The notes under the pieces were generated by a model. The model did no database searches and was not told where the DNA came from. It was given only the letters and a program-made list of their open reading frames with translations. Below, piece by piece: positions 18,099 through 29,493 of a stretch of 64,000 bases of DNA; position 1 is the stretch's first letter; each line of letters opens with the position of its first letter. Source of the stretch: Amycolatopsis sulphurea (GTDB taxonomy: Bacteria; Actinomycetota; Actinomycetes; Mycobacteriales; Pseudonocardiaceae). A program made the translations under genes and the position numbers. The stretch is taken from NCBI RefSeq assembly GCF_002564045.1, contig NZ_PDJK01000002.1, positions 3,596,001 to 3,660,000 of the forward strand, in the 5' to 3' direction.

Positions 18099-18992
18099 TC
18101 AGGCCTCCTCGTCCCATGGCCGCTGGCGTCGTGGCGGCTCCCGCCGCGGCGGACGCGGACGACTGGGCGGCGGTTCGTCCGCACGCGGTCGGCGTCGTGG
18201 CGGCGGCTCTCCACGCGGGTCCCGGCGCCGCGGGTCACCCTCCGGCGGGCGCGGACGGCCGGGCGGCTGGGGCGTCTGCCCGCCACCGCGGGCGTTCGGG
18301 TCGATGGGTTCCCGCCGAGTCCGTGTGCCGGGATCGCCGGGCGGCCGCGGCCGACGCGGCGGCGGCCTATCGACGCCACGTTCGCGCGGCGGCCGGCGGG
18401 AGCCGGGGGGCAGAGGCGTCTGCCCGGTACGTCCTGCAGGCGGCCGGTTGCGCGCACGCGCCGGACCTTCGTCCTCGTCCCGATCCTGCGGCGGTTTGCC
18501 GTCTTTGAGCTTGATCGGGGCGTTCGGATCGCGCTCGCGGTAAATGCGGAAAAATCCGAACAGCAGCGTGACCCCGGTGGTGATCGCCATCGTCGGGAAG
18601 CCGTTGATCAGCGGGGTACCGATGTTGAGCAGCTTCGACAGGGTGTCGGAACCGCCGGAGCCACCACCGCTCACCAGCACCACGCACGGCACCGTGATGG
18701 CCAGCACCAGCGGAGGCTGCACCATCGGGCCGAACAGAGCGCGTCTCTGCACCGCGCCGACCGCGATCACGGCCCCGAGGAAGTACCCCGCCTTGAAGAC
18801 GAAATCGAGGCTGCCCTTGATGTTCTCGTCGATGATGGCGCCGAGCACGGCCAAGCCGAAACCCACGAGCACGGCCGCCCACCAGGGCAGCCCGCGCCTC
18901 GCGCCGACGACGAGACGCTCGTCCCAGGGCACGGGAGCATCATCGGCATCAGGATCGCTCTGGCGATCGCGTATCGCGGTCACAAAGCACAC
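18099..18992 (-). CDS. DUF6542 domain membrane protein
   Basis: A 297-residue protein with four likely membrane segments in the first 165 residues (WWAAVLVGFGLAVLGAII, AGYFLGAVIAVGAV, PLVLAITVPCVVLV, TMAITTGVTLLFGFF), then a long Pro/Arg-rich cytosolic tail of about 130 residues. The membrane part matches DUF6542, an actinobacterial family commonly found near ispH. The function is unknown. The start could be the GTG at 18992 or one at 18983. The basic tail may bind nucleic acid or acidic lipids, but that is only suggested by composition. Confidence 0.72.
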   Translation of the reverse strand: MCFVTAIRDRQSDPDADDAPVPWDERLVVGARRGLPWWAAVLVGFGLAVLGAIIDENIKGSLDFVFKAGYFLGAVIAVGAVQRRALFGPMVQPPLVLAITVPCVVLVSGGGSGGSDTLSKLLNIGTPLINGFPTMAITTGVTLLFGFFRIYRERDPNAPIKLKDGKPPQDRDEDEGPARARNRPPAGRTGQTPLPPGSRRPPRERGVDRPPPRRPRPPGDPGTRTRREPIDPNARGGGQTPQPPGRPRPPEGDPRRRDPRGEPPPRRRPRADEPPPSRPRPPRREPPRRQRPWDEEA

Positions 18993-18998
18993 CGTAGC

Positions 18999-20121
18999 CC
19001 GTACTTGTCAGGATCTTGGCGGCACTGCCGGAGACGGCACTCAGCAGCCACTCAACCGCGTGATCCCTTGTGCTGTCGAGTGGCACCCGCCGACTCGACC
19101 CTCCGCCCGGTACGTGCGGCTCTCTGCCCCGCCAGTCAACGCTCTGACCAGCGCTCATACCGACAGTATGGACAGTCGGGCCGCTCGCCGGAGCAGCGTC
19201 TGCCCCAGGCTATGCCACTCCGAGAGTTCTGTCGCACAAGCACCCATGACGCGTTCCGGAATATCCGTCACACTGGGAACTTGACCGGAAATTAACGCGA
19301 CGCCCGCCGCGACTGGCAAGCGACTCTGCCCGCACGATGCCGGAATCATGCCCTTTCGCTCCCTCTGATGCCCCACACCTTGCCCCTTTCGCGTCGACCC
19401 GCCCTCACTCCTTTCCCTGAGTCCACCCCGCCTGCACCATCGTCGGCGCACCCCTGGCGGCTGATGACCCTGTCACGCTCGCCCTCCATAGCCGAGCGCC
19501 CGCGGCCATCCGGTGCCCACCGCTGCCTCGCGCCGGCGACGCAGTCCGCTGGCGACGCCCAGTACCCAGCAACGGTCCGAACGGTCGGTGTCCCATGGTC
19601 ACCACGATCAAACCATCGATACCGCACATTCGCCTCCGCGCCACCACCACCGCGTGCCCGCCAAACCCGGCACCGGAAGGCCATCACAACGCACGGCCGT
19701 CGCGAATCGACGAGCCAAGGTTGATCCGCGCTGCCAAGGCCGAGCCGCCCGGCCTGCGCCGAGCCGCCTTGCCGGACCCGCGCCCGTCCGCCGCAAAGCC
19801 GAACCGTTTCGCCGAGCCGGCCCGGCTCGAGGGATCCGAGCCCACCGACTGAAGCCGAAGCGCCCAGTCTGACCCGAACCTGCTTGCCCGAGCCGAATCG
19901 CCATCGCTCGAAACCCGCCCGACCGTCCGTTGATCCACCGACCCGACGAGCACCGATCGACAAGACCGCCCAACGAATCCGCCGGCCAATCCCGGCCCAC
20001 CATGTCCGATGCAAAGCCTGCCTCGCCAATCAATCCGCCACGCCCTCCGCGGCGAACCCATTGGCAACCCGCGCAACCGTTGCGCGACAAGCCTAGCGAA
20101 CACATGAAGCCCAGTTCCGGC
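18999..20121. other. Long gap with no supportable gene
   Basis: About 1.1 kb between the DUF6542 and RmuC-like genes, strongly skewed to C over G on the plus strand. Several long frames are open on both strands, but they overlap each other, are built mainly of Arg/Gly/Ala or Pro/Arg, and lack ribosome sites. I call none of them a gene. Confidence 0.45.
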
Positions 20122-21036
20122 TCAGCTAGCTGTCACTTCGTCTCCCTTCCGTAGCTGCGGAACCGGTGCCGGGCTGCCGGACGCATCGGTAAGTGGTGCC
20201 ACGGTGGTGCGAAACGCCTCCAGCGCCTCCAATTCCCGCCGTCGCGCGGATACGAAGCGCTGCAGATGCGTAGTGGACAGGTTCAGGGCCTCCACGGCAT
20301 TTCCGGCCGCCCGGTGCGCTGCGGCCGCACCGGTCCGGACCTGTTCCACGTCTTCCACGAGCGCTCGATCGCTGGCCGCGAACAACGCGGCCGAGGCCAG
20401 CACCCCGAATCCGGTTGGTCCACAAAGGAACACCCGGCGGTCGATGAGCCAGCGCAGCAGCTCCGGGTCGGTGTCCAGTGCGGCGACCACGGCCGCATCG
20501 GACGGGACGAACATGATCGTGCCGTAGATCGCGTCCGCCCAGCGCTGGTAGCCCTTGCTCGCCAGCTCCGCCGCGCGGGAACGCAGCTGCCGGACATGGA
20601 CGCGCAGTGCGTCGAGCCGCTCTTCGGGGTCGTCGGTCTCTACTGCCTCCGCCCAGATCGCCATGCTCGCCTTTGCGTCGACCGGAACCGCCCGGCCGCC
20701 ACCGACGTTGAGCACCAGGTCCGGTTTGGCGCTTCCGCCGCCGCCGAGGTCGGTCTGGAGGGTGAAATGCAGTCCTTCCCGCAAGCCCAGCGCTCGCGCG
20801 GTTTCCACCAGTACCTGTTCGCCGAGCTCGCCCCGGCCGTGGATGGACGCGAACGCCACCTCGTACCGGCGCAGAGCGAGTTGCTGCTGATCGCCCTTCG
20901 CTCGTTCGGCCGCGACGAGGCGCGCGGCCGCGTCGGCCCGGCGCATCCCGTCGTTGTACAGCCGCCACAGCACGGCGACAGCGACGCACAGGATCAGTGC
21001 GAGCACGACTGCCGCGGTGGTGATCACCGTTTCCAC
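20122..21036 (-). CDS. RmuC-like DNA recombination protein
   Basis: A 304-residue protein with an N-terminal membrane helix (ITTAAVVLALILCVAVAVLWRLY), a short coiled stretch, then the RmuC core: GRGELGEQVLVETARALGL and PDLVLNVGGGRAVPVDAKASM, which contains the acidic/lysine nuclease-like motif. RmuC proteins limit recombination at inverted repeats, with a role inferred mainly from E. coli mutants. It starts at a GTG at 21036 with GGGAGG upstream. It lies head to head with sbcDC, another system that acts on DNA hairpins. Confidence 0.8.
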   Translation of the reverse strand: METVITTAAVVLALILCVAVAVLWRLYNDGMRRADAAARLVAAERAKGDQQQLALRRYEVAFASIHGRGELGEQVLVETARALGLREGLHFTLQTDLGGGGSAKPDLVLNVGGGRAVPVDAKASMAIWAEAVETDDPEERLDALRVHVRQLRSRAAELASKGYQRWADAIYGTIMFVPSDAAVVAALDTDPELLRWLIDRRVFLCGPTGFGVLASAALFAASDRALVEDVEQVRTGAAAAHRAAGNAVEALNLSTTHLQRFVSARRRELEALEAFRTTVAPLTDASGSPAPVPQLRKGDEVTAS

Positions 21037-21256
21037 CCGGGCCTCCCTTCCGTCGGGGTGTCGGTCGAGGAGACATCATGGCGGAGCCCACCGACAAAAA
21101 CCGGCACGGGCGTTCGCACTCCGTAGCTGACCAGTGAGTTCACTATGTCGGGGACGGCGTGTCCGGAGCAACCCTGATCGGCTTCGTACACACGTTCGAG
21201 TGGGATACCGGCGAGCCTGCGGCATTTCGTCGGTCTCGGCTCCTAACGTGGTCGTC

Positions 21257-22411
21257 GTGATCGTTCTCCACACTTCCGACTGGCACCTCGGCCGCACGTT
21301 CCACGGCGCCGACCTGCTCGCCGAGCAGGAGGCCGTCCTCACGCACATCGCCGAACTCGTCGAGCGCGAGGCGGTCGACGTCGTGGTGGTGGCCGGCGAC
21401 ATCTACGACCGCGCGGTGCCCTCCGCCGAAGCGGTCCGGGTCGCCACGACCGCGCTTACCCGCATTCGCCGGGCGGGCGCGGAGCTGGTGCTGACCCCGG
21501 GCAACCATGATTCGGCGGCGCGGCTCGGCGCGTTCGCGGACTTCGCGGCAGCCGGTGGCCTGCACCTGCGGGCGACCGTCGCCGGTATCGCGGAACCCGT
21601 TCTGCTGCAGGACGAACACGGTCCGGTGGCGTTCTACGGCCTGCCCTACCTCGAGCCCGAGCCGTCGCGGCATGCGCTGGGCGTGCCGGAGGCGCGTGGC
21701 CACACCGGTGTGCTCGGCGAGGCGATGCGCCGGGTGCGGGACGATCTGGCCGGGCGCCCGGCCACCCGGTCGGTGGTGCTGGCGCATGCGTTCGTGACCG
21801 GTGGCGAGCCCAGTGAGTCGGAGCGGACCATCGCGGTCGGTGGTGTCGAGCAAGTGCCCGGTTCGGTGTTCGACGGCGTGGATTACGTCGCGCTCGGGCA
21901 TCTGCACGGCCCGCAGATCCTCGCCGAACACCTGCGTTACTCCGGCAGTCCGCTGGCCTACTCGTTTTCCGAGGCGAGGCAACGGAAATCGGTTTGGCTC
22001 GTGGACCTCGACGGCGACGGTCTCGCCGGCGTGCGACGGCATGAGCTGCCGGTACCGCGGCCGCTCGCGGCCCTTTCCGGGGAACTGACCGCGCTGCTCA
22101 CCGATCCGGACCACGAGCAGTGGTGTGAGCATTTCCTCTCGGTCACCGTCACCGACCGGGTCCGTCCGGTCGATGCGATGCGCCGATTGCGGGAGCGATT
22201 TCCGTATGCAGTGCACCTGGACTGGCGGCCGGAAGGAGGAATCCCCGGTGCGGAATTGAAGTACGCGGAAGCGGTGCGCGGCCGCAGTGATGTCGAGATC
22301 GCCCGGAGTTTCCTCGATGATTGCCGAGGCGCCGCCCCGAATGAGCGGGAAGAGCGGCTCGTGCACCTCGCGCTCGAAGCGGCGAACCGGGCGGAGGTGG
22401 CGAAACTGTGA
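21257..22411 (+). CDS. sbcD: Nuclease SbcCD subunit D
   Basis: A 384-residue Mre11-family phosphoesterase. The metal motifs are clear: HTSDWHLG, VVAGDIYDRA, LTPGNHDSA, and the later ALGHLHGPQ. With SbcC it opens and trims hairpins and protein-blocked DNA ends. The GTG at 21257 gives the usual MIVLHTSDWHLGRT start; another in-frame GTG lies 9 bases upstream. Its stop overlaps the sbcC start (GTGA), so the two are translationally coupled. Confidence 0.94.
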   Translation: MIVLHTSDWHLGRTFHGADLLAEQEAVLTHIAELVEREAVDVVVVAGDIYDRAVPSAEAVRVATTALTRIRRAGAELVLTPGNHDSAARLGAFADFAAAGGLHLRATVAGIAEPVLLQDEHGPVAFYGLPYLEPEPSRHALGVPEARGHTGVLGEAMRRVRDDLAGRPATRSVVLAHAFVTGGEPSESERTIAVGGVEQVPGSVFDGVDYVALGHLHGPQILAEHLRYSGSPLAYSFSEARQRKSVWLVDLDGDGLAGVRRHELPVPRPLAALSGELTALLTDPDHEQWCEHFLSVTVTDRVRPVDAMRRLRERFPYAVHLDWRPEGGIPGAELKYAEAVRGRSDVEIARSFLDDCRGAAPNEREERLVHLALEAANRAEVAKL

Positions 22412-25371
22412 GACTGCACCTGCTGGAAGTGGAGGCATTCGGCCCGTATGCGCGTCGAGAGGTCATCGATTTCGACGCGCTCGGCGCCGACGGCCTCTTC
22501 CTCCTGCACGGCGACACCGGCGCGGGCAAGACCACGTTGCTCGACGCGATCGCCTTCGCGTTGTTCGGTGTGGTGCCGGGCGCGCGCGGGGACGTCAAGC
22601 GGCTGCGGTGCGATCTTGCGGGGTCCGAGCAGCGCACGGAGGTGGTGCTGGAGCTGACCGTGCAGGGGCAGCGGCTGCGGATCGTGCGCAGTCCGGAATA
22701 CGAACGGCCGAAGAAGCGCGGCGCCGGAGTCACCACGCAGCAGGCCCGGGTCTCGCTGACCTGGATCGGTGCGCCACCGACCGGGCTGCCACCCGACGGG
22801 CTGATCCGGATCGACGAGGTGGCGCGTGCGGTCGAGCGTCTGCTGGGTATGACCGCCGCGCAGTTCTTCCAGGTCGTGCTGCTGCCGCAGGGTGAGTTCG
22901 CGAAGTTCCTCCGCAGTGACACCACCGAGCGGGAGAAGCTACTGGAGCGGCTCTTCGGCACGGAGCGGTTCTCCGGCGTCGAACGCTGGTTCGCTGACCT
23001 GCGCACCGAGCGTGGCCGGGAGCTGGAGAAGCGGCAGCTGGAAGTACGCGAGCTGCTGGCCCGCTACGTACAGGAAGCCCAGCAGGATCCGCCGGAAGAA
23101 GGGCGTGCGGACTGGGCGGAAACCGTGCTGGCCGAGGTCGCCACTCAAGCTCTGGCGGCCGAAACCGAAGCGGAACAAGCACGTTCCGCGTCCTCGGCGG
23201 CGGATGCCTTGCTACGAGAAGCTGAGGAGGACGTGGAGAAGATCCGCCGCGTCCGCATCGCGCACACCCGGCTGGCGCAGCTCGCCGAGCAGGCGGATGA
23301 ACGGGCCGGATGGGTCGACGAGATCGCGGCCGCCCGGCGGGCGGCCGCGGTGGTGCCCGAGGTCGAGCTGCTCGAACGACGCACCGCCGAGCTCGGCGAC
23401 GCCCAGATACGCGAGGCAGAACGCAGTCGCGACCTCGCCGGTCTGGGATTCGATACCGCCGGATTCGCCGTGGCCGACCTGCGGGAACGAGCGGGTTCGC
23501 TGCGGGAGGAAGCAGGGGCGCTCGCCGAGCTGGCTGCGGAAGCCCGGCAGCAGGAGGTCGACGAGCAGCGCCAGGCAGCACAGGCCAAGGCCCTCGAAGA
23601 GGCCGCCGGGCAGGTTGCCGATGTCACGGAGAAGCTAGCCGTGCTGCCGGACCAGCTCGCTGCGGCGCGGGCTGCGGCAGGAGCGGCCGGTGAAGCCGCG
23701 GCCAAATTGGACGGCGCAGTGGCGAAGGTGGATGAGCTGACCGCCGTGGCTCGTGCCGCCGAGGAACTGCCCGCCGTGGTGGCCAGGGTCGAGCGTGGCG
23801 AGGAGAAGCTTCGAGAAGCGGTCGATGTGCACCAGTCGGCCCGGCAACACCGATTGGATCTGCGGGAGCGGCGATTGGCCGGGATGGCTGCGGAACTGGC
23901 GTCCGGGCTGGCGGACGGCGCGCCGTGTCCGGTCTGCGGTTCGGCAGCGCACCCGGCGCCGGCCGGGCACGAGGTCGAACTGGTCGATCCCGCCGAAGAA
24001 CGGGCCGCCGAAGAGGCCGAACAGCGGGCTTCGGCGATGCGGCAACGGGTGGTCTCCACCTTGGAGGAGGTCAAGGCCCGAGCCGAGGTATTGCGCGAAC
24101 GGCTGGACGGGCGAACCGCCGAATCGGTGGCGGCCGAGCTGGCCGGAGCACGGGCGGCGGTTGCCGGGCTGACCGAACAGGCCCAGCGCAAGGACCGCAT
24201 GGCTCGGCAGGTCGGCGAGCTGGAACTTCAGACGGAACAGCTGGCCGAGCGCCGTCGCCGGGCAGAACAGGCAGTGACCGAGACGACCGGCGAAATCCGC
24301 GCCTTGGCGGAGCGGCTCGCCGAACGCGAGCAGCGGCTGGTGGCCGGCCGGGGCGACTTCCCGGATGTTCGCACGCGGCGGCAGCACCTCCTCACTGTCG
24401 CCGGTGCCTTCGACGAGACCGCCGAGGCACGGACTGCCGTCGAAAGCGCGGAGTCCCGTCTCTCCGAGCAACGGGGTGTTGTCGAGATTTCGTTGCACGC
24501 CAAGGGTTTCGCCACCCTCGAAGAGATGCGCGCCGCAGTCCGCGAGGACGAACAGATCACCAAACTCGAACAGGGTCTCGCCGAGGCCGAGGCGATGACC
24601 GCCGGTGCGCGCGAGCTGCTTGCGCAACCGGACCTGTTCGGGATCTCGCCGGACGACGTCGTGGAGGTCGCGCCGAAGGCCGCGGCCGCCAAGTCCGCAC
24701 GCGAGCGTGCGGAGACGACATACGTGCGCCGGCAGGCGCTGACTGCGCAGCATCGGGAACTGGAGAAACTCGCCGGCCGGATGGGCAAAGCGCTTGCCGA
24801 ACTGGCTCCGGTCGAAGAGGAATACGCCGAGCTGCGCGCACTGTCCGAAGTGGTCAATGGGCGGGGGCAGAACGCCCGGAAGATGTCGTTGCGTTCGTAC
24901 GTCCTCGCTGCCCGGCTGGAGGAGGTCGCGCTCGCCGCGAGTGCCCGTCTGCGCACGATGAGTCAGGGGCGGTACTCGTTCGTGCACTCGGATGCCGCAG
25001 GTGCCCGCGGCACTCGCGGCGGGCTGGGGCTCGACGTGCTGGACGACTATTCCGGCGCCATCCGGCCGGCGAAGACGCTGTCGGGTGGGGAGTCCTTCCT
25101 GGCGTCGTTGTCACTCGCACTGGGTCTTGCCGACGTCGTCGCAGGCGAGACCGGTGGTGCTCTGCTCGACACGCTCTTCGTGGACGAAGGCTTCGGCACC
25201 CTCGACGCCGAGACCCTGGACGTGGTGATGAACATCCTCGACGAACTCCGGGCCGGCGGCCGCGTGGTCGGTCTGGTGTCCCACGTCGAGGAGCTGCGCC
25301 AACGCATCCCGACCCGCCTCCGGGTGCGGAAGGCGCGTGCCGGCTCGACCGTGGAGCTGACCATGGCCTGA
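22408..25371 (+). CDS. sbcC: Nuclease SbcCD subunit C (SMC-like ATPase)
   Basis: A 987-residue Rad50-family ATPase. Walker A GDTGAGKTT lies at about residues 35-43, and the ABC signature LSGGESFLASLSLALGLADV and Walker B LFVDEGFGTLD lie near the C-terminus. Between them are two long Ala/Glu-rich coiled coils joined by a zinc hook, CPVCG, near residue 507. It forms the ATP-driven clamp that delivers DNA ends to SbcD. The GTG start overlaps the sbcD stop by 4 bases. Confidence 0.95.
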   Translation: MRLHLLEVEAFGPYARREVIDFDALGADGLFLLHGDTGAGKTTLLDAIAFALFGVVPGARGDVKRLRCDLAGSEQRTEVVLELTVQGQRLRIVRSPEYERPKKRGAGVTTQQARVSLTWIGAPPTGLPPDGLIRIDEVARAVERLLGMTAAQFFQVVLLPQGEFAKFLRSDTTEREKLLERLFGTERFSGVERWFADLRTERGRELEKRQLEVRELLARYVQEAQQDPPEEGRADWAETVLAEVATQALAAETEAEQARSASSAADALLREAEEDVEKIRRVRIAHTRLAQLAEQADERAGWVDEIAAARRAAAVVPEVELLERRTAELGDAQIREAERSRDLAGLGFDTAGFAVADLRERAGSLREEAGALAELAAEARQQEVDEQRQAAQAKALEEAAGQVADVTEKLAVLPDQLAAARAAAGAAGEAAAKLDGAVAKVDELTAVARAAEELPAVVARVERGEEKLREAVDVHQSARQHRLDLRERRLAGMAAELASGLADGAPCPVCGSAAHPAPAGHEVELVDPAEERAAEEAEQRASAMRQRVVSTLEEVKARAEVLRERLDGRTAESVAAELAGARAAVAGLTEQAQRKDRMARQVGELELQTEQLAERRRRAEQAVTETTGEIRALAERLAEREQRLVAGRGDFPDVRTRRQHLLTVAGAFDETAEARTAVESAESRLSEQRGVVEISLHAKGFATLEEMRAAVREDEQITKLEQGLAEAEAMTAGARELLAQPDLFGISPDDVVEVAPKAAAAKSARERAETTYVRRQALTAQHRELEKLAGRMGKALAELAPVEEEYAELRALSEVVNGRGQNARKMSLRSYVLAARLEEVALAASARLRTMSQGRYSFVHSDAAGARGTRGGLGLDVLDDYSGAIRPAKTLSGGESFLASLSLALGLADVVAGETGGALLDTLFVDEGFGTLDAETLDVVMNILDELRAGGRVVGLVSHVEELRQRIPTRLRVRKARAGSTVELTMA

Positions 25372-25626
25372 CGAACTCAGCGCCGGACGCTGAACAGCAG
25401 TGGTGGCCTTCGCACCCGGTCAACCGGCTGAGACGGCGGACGTTGCGGCGTATGGTGGCCGGCTTCCGGCTTCGCCGTTCCCGGTTTGTTGTTCTCGGTT
25501 TGCCGCCCGACGCGCGCTGGAGTTGGGCTGGCTTGTCTGGCCGAGCAGTCTGCCCCGGCCCCGGCAGGCTGCTACGGTCCGATTGCCGAGACGGCCTTCC
25601 CACGGCTGGCATCGGATGGTGTGCTC

Positions 25627-25881
<255 letters not shown>

Positions 25882-25913
25882 ACCCCCCACGGAGCGGTTG
25901 CCGGATCCGGCCG

Positions 25914-26417
25914 TCAGGCGGGCTGTTCGTGGGTGAGGAGCCAGCGTTTGGTGTCCGTACCCCAGCGGAAGTTGCCTAGGGCACCGCCGGTGCGGATCAC
26001 CCGGTGACAAGGGACGAAGAGGGCGGCAGCGTTACGAGCACAGGCCGAAGCAGCAGCGCGAACGGCGTTCGGGTTGCCGGTCATGCCGGCGTACTCGGCG
26101 TAGCTGACGGGGCTTCCGGCAGATACTTTCCGGAGCATTTCCCAGGCGTGCTCGCGGAAAGCGCCGGAGCGTTGGCGGACTTCGACGTCTGCGATGACGT
26201 CCAGGTCGCCGGCGTGGTAGCGGTGCACGGCCGTGCTGACCGGGCCGAGGTCCCGGCGTTCGGCCAGTGTGGCCGGGGCCAGCGCCGGGGAAATGAGCGG
26301 CGTCAGCTCGGCGACGTCGGCGGTCCAGCCGGAGGCGAGTACGGCGCCGTCGCCGGCCACCACGGCGGTGAACGGCCCGGCCTTGGTGTCCATAGTGGAC
26401 CAGAAAGCAGTGCTCAC
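25914..26417 (-). CDS. ogt: Methylated-DNA-protein-cysteine methyltransferase
   Basis: A 167-residue suicide repair enzyme that transfers the alkyl group from O6-alkylguanine to its own cysteine. The active-site motif is FVPCHRVIRTGG, preceded by the helix-turn-helix region SYAEYAGMTGNPNAVRAAASACARN that contains the arginine finger. The GTG start at 26417 overlaps the stop of the Ada-AlkA gene (GTGA), so both alkylation-repair proteins are made together. Confidence 0.94.
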   Translation of the reverse strand: MSTAFWSTMDTKAGPFTAVVAGDGAVLASGWTADVAELTPLISPALAPATLAERRDLGPVSTAVHRYHAGDLDVIADVEVRQRSGAFREHAWEMLRKVSAGSPVSYAEYAGMTGNPNAVRAAASACARNAAALFVPCHRVIRTGGALGNFRWGTDTKRWLLTHEQPA

Positions 26418-28147
26418 GAAAATTCTCCTCGAACGGCTTGAACAGCGAGAGTACGGAGGTACATGCCCGCATACGAACTCCACGGTCGCCATGCGCGTGC
26501 CGAAGTCGCCAGGTCGATGCCCAGCGCATCGGCACCTTGCCGTACGGCGGGATCGGCGGACAGCAGCACGTCGGGCGAGCCGAGCAGACGCATCACGACG
26601 TAAGCGGTGGTCGCCGGATCAACGCCGGTGGCGAGCAGGTCATCGCGCAGCTCGTCCGGGTCGCGGCCGACGTGCAGGTCGAGGCGTCCATCGGCCAGCG
26701 CGGTGGCGGCTTTGCGGACCAACGGTGTCACGTCGGCGTCGGCGACTGCCTCAGGTGTCGGGAACAGGGTGGTGAGAGTGTCCATCGGCGGCTCGGACGA
26801 TCGGCGGGCGCAAGGCGGGACGGACTCGGATACGGCGGCACGGGGCGCGGCGGCCCCGGATACGGCGACGGGGAAGCTGGGCCCGCTCTCCACTGACGAT
26901 GGGGAATCAGGCTCGGTTGAGTGAGCCGCCTCAGCCGGGAGCGGTCCCCCGAGACGCGCCGAGGACAGCTCGTGCAGGTGCGGCGAAGTTGGCTCGCTGC
27001 AGAGGACCGGCGAGTCCGAGCCGGGGCGGACCGAGTCCCCCGCACGGGTCGGGCCGGGTCCGTCCGAGGTCGGCTCACCGAGGTGAAGTGACAGCGGCTC
27101 ACCGAGGTGGACGAGGCGCGCCGCGCTGTTTCCCAGCAAGGTCCGGAGCAGGACTTCCGAGCCATCGACCGCGCCAGGAACCCGGACGCCGGGGGTGGCG
27201 GTGACGAGAGGGGCCAGCGCCGGGTCGGCGGCCAGCACCCGGGCGACGGCCTCCGGATCCGCGTCCAGATCCAGCAACCGGCGGATCCGGGTGACAGCGC
27301 TGCCCAGGTCACGCAAGTCGGTCAGGGCCAGGTCACAGCGGACATGGTCGGGCTGAGGGCAGGTCCAGAACACGCCGGCGCCGTGGGGCAGCCGGAGCGT
27401 ACGGCCGTAGCCGACGACAGTAGCACCGCCTTCGAAGGCTTCGATGCCGCGAAGCGCGCCTGAAGCGTGGTAGCGCAACACACCGTGTACGTCGAACGGC
27501 GCGCGGAACGGCAGGCGCAGGCTAAGGCGCGTCGCGGTGCTTGGTTCGCCGCGACGGCCCCGGCGGAGGCTCGCTGCACGTAGCTGGGACGGCGTCGTCG
27601 CGAAGACCTCGCGGATCGTCTCGTTGAACTGTCGGACGCTCGAAAAGCCCGCAGCGAACGCGACGTCGGTGAGAGGTAGCTGTGACATCTCGATCAACAG
27701 CCGCGCCGAATGCGCTCGGTGGGCGCGTGCGAGAGCGAGTGGGCCGGCGCCCAATTCGGCTGTCAGGACGCGGCCAAGCTGGCGCTCCGAGTAGCCGAGC
27801 CGTCTTGCGAGGCCGGGTACGCCGTCGCGTTCGACGAGGCCGTCGGAGATCAGTCGCATTGCGCGGGCGGCCAGGTCGGCGCGGACGTTCCAGTGCGGCG
27901 ACCCCGGTACGGCATCGGGCAGGCACCGGCGGCACGCGCGGTATCCGCCGGCCTGCGCGGCCGCCGACGTCGGGTAGAAACGCACGTTCTGCGCCTTCGG
28001 CGTGAGCGCTGGGCACGACGGGCGGCAGTAGATCCCCGTGGTGCGTACGGCCATGATGAACTGGCCGTCGAACCGCTGGTCGCGGGCGGTGACAGCCCGG
28101 TAGCAACGCTCGGTGTCGCGCCAGACCGGAGTGCTCGTGGAGGCCAT
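26414..28147 (-). CDS. Ada-AlkA fusion: alkylation-responsive regulator with glycosylase-like domain
   Basis: A 577-residue protein. Residues about 10-85 form the Ada zinc domain, with cysteines in YCRPSCPA and CRRC, which accepts methyl groups from phosphotriesters. Residues about 90-190 are an AraC-type DNA-binding domain (FSSVRQFNETIREVF). An AlkA N-terminal domain follows. The C-terminal glycosylase part is unusual: the expected GQQVS segment reads GNSAARL, a low-complexity Ser/Pro/Glu stretch of about 110 residues is inserted at about 345-452, and the helix-hairpin-helix lacks the PGIGPWTA core (ATGVDPATTAY). The likely catalytic Asp remains in SADPAVRQG. Regulation of ogt is likely; glycosylase activity is doubtful. 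Confidence 0.85.
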   Translation of the reverse strand: MASTSTPVWRDTERCYRAVTARDQRFDGQFIMAVRTTGIYCRPSCPALTPKAQNVRFYPTSAAAQAGGYRACRRCLPDAVPGSPHWNVRADLAARAMRLISDGLVERDGVPGLARRLGYSERQLGRVLTAELGAGPLALARAHRAHSARLLIEMSQLPLTDVAFAAGFSSVRQFNETIREVFATTPSQLRAASLRRGRRGEPSTATRLSLRLPFRAPFDVHGVLRYHASGALRGIEAFEGGATVVGYGRTLRLPHGAGVFWTCPQPDHVRCDLALTDLRDLGSAVTRIRRLLDLDADPEAVARVLAADPALAPLVTATPGVRVPGAVDGSEVLLRTLLGNSAARLVHLGEPLSLHLGEPTSDGPGPTRAGDSVRPGSDSPVLCSEPTSPHLHELSSARLGGPLPAEAAHSTEPDSPSSVESGPSFPVAVSGAAAPRAAVSESVPPCARRSSEPPMDTLTTLFPTPEAVADADVTPLVRKAATALADGRLDLHVGRDPDELRDDLLATGVDPATTAYVVMRLLGSPDVLLSADPAVRQGADALGIDLATSARAWRPWSSYAGMYLRTLAVQAVRGEFS

Positions 28148-28261
28148 GTGTTCGATGATGCCAGCAGGTGAGGAGGCCGACTGGCGGGAATCCGACACGA
28201 CGCTGCACGCCCGCTCACCGGGTCGCCGGTGACCGGTGCGGGGCACGTAGACTCACTCGTC

Positions 28262-29368
<1,107 letters not shown>

Positions 29369-29375
29369 CCGTGTC

Positions 29376-29394
29376 GGAAGCCCGCGAGGCTTCC
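29376..29394. terminator. Hairpin downstream of ychF
   Basis: GGAAGCC (29376-29382) pairs with GGCTTCC (29388-29394) across CGCGA, starting 8 bases after the ychF stop. No T run follows, so termination is plausible rather than certain. It marks the last chromosomal sequence before the island. Confidence 0.45.
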
Positions 29395-29493
29395 AGCACG
29401 TAGTGCGCTCGGCCGAGCGGGTCCGACTTCAGGTCGCCCCCGGCCAGCGCTGAACCCGCCAACCGGGGCCTCCGACGGGGATGGAGCCCCGGC

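Noticed and set aside
17451..18457. Minus-strand ORFs of 93 and 327 codons after ispH
   Set aside because: Low-complexity Arg/Ala/His sequence, part of it antisense in the DUF6542 gene, and crossed by that gene's terminator.
19155..20105. Several 100-230 codon ORFs in the gap before the RmuC-like gene
   Set aside because: They overlap one another on both strands, have extreme Arg/Gly/Trp or Pro composition and no ribosome sites.
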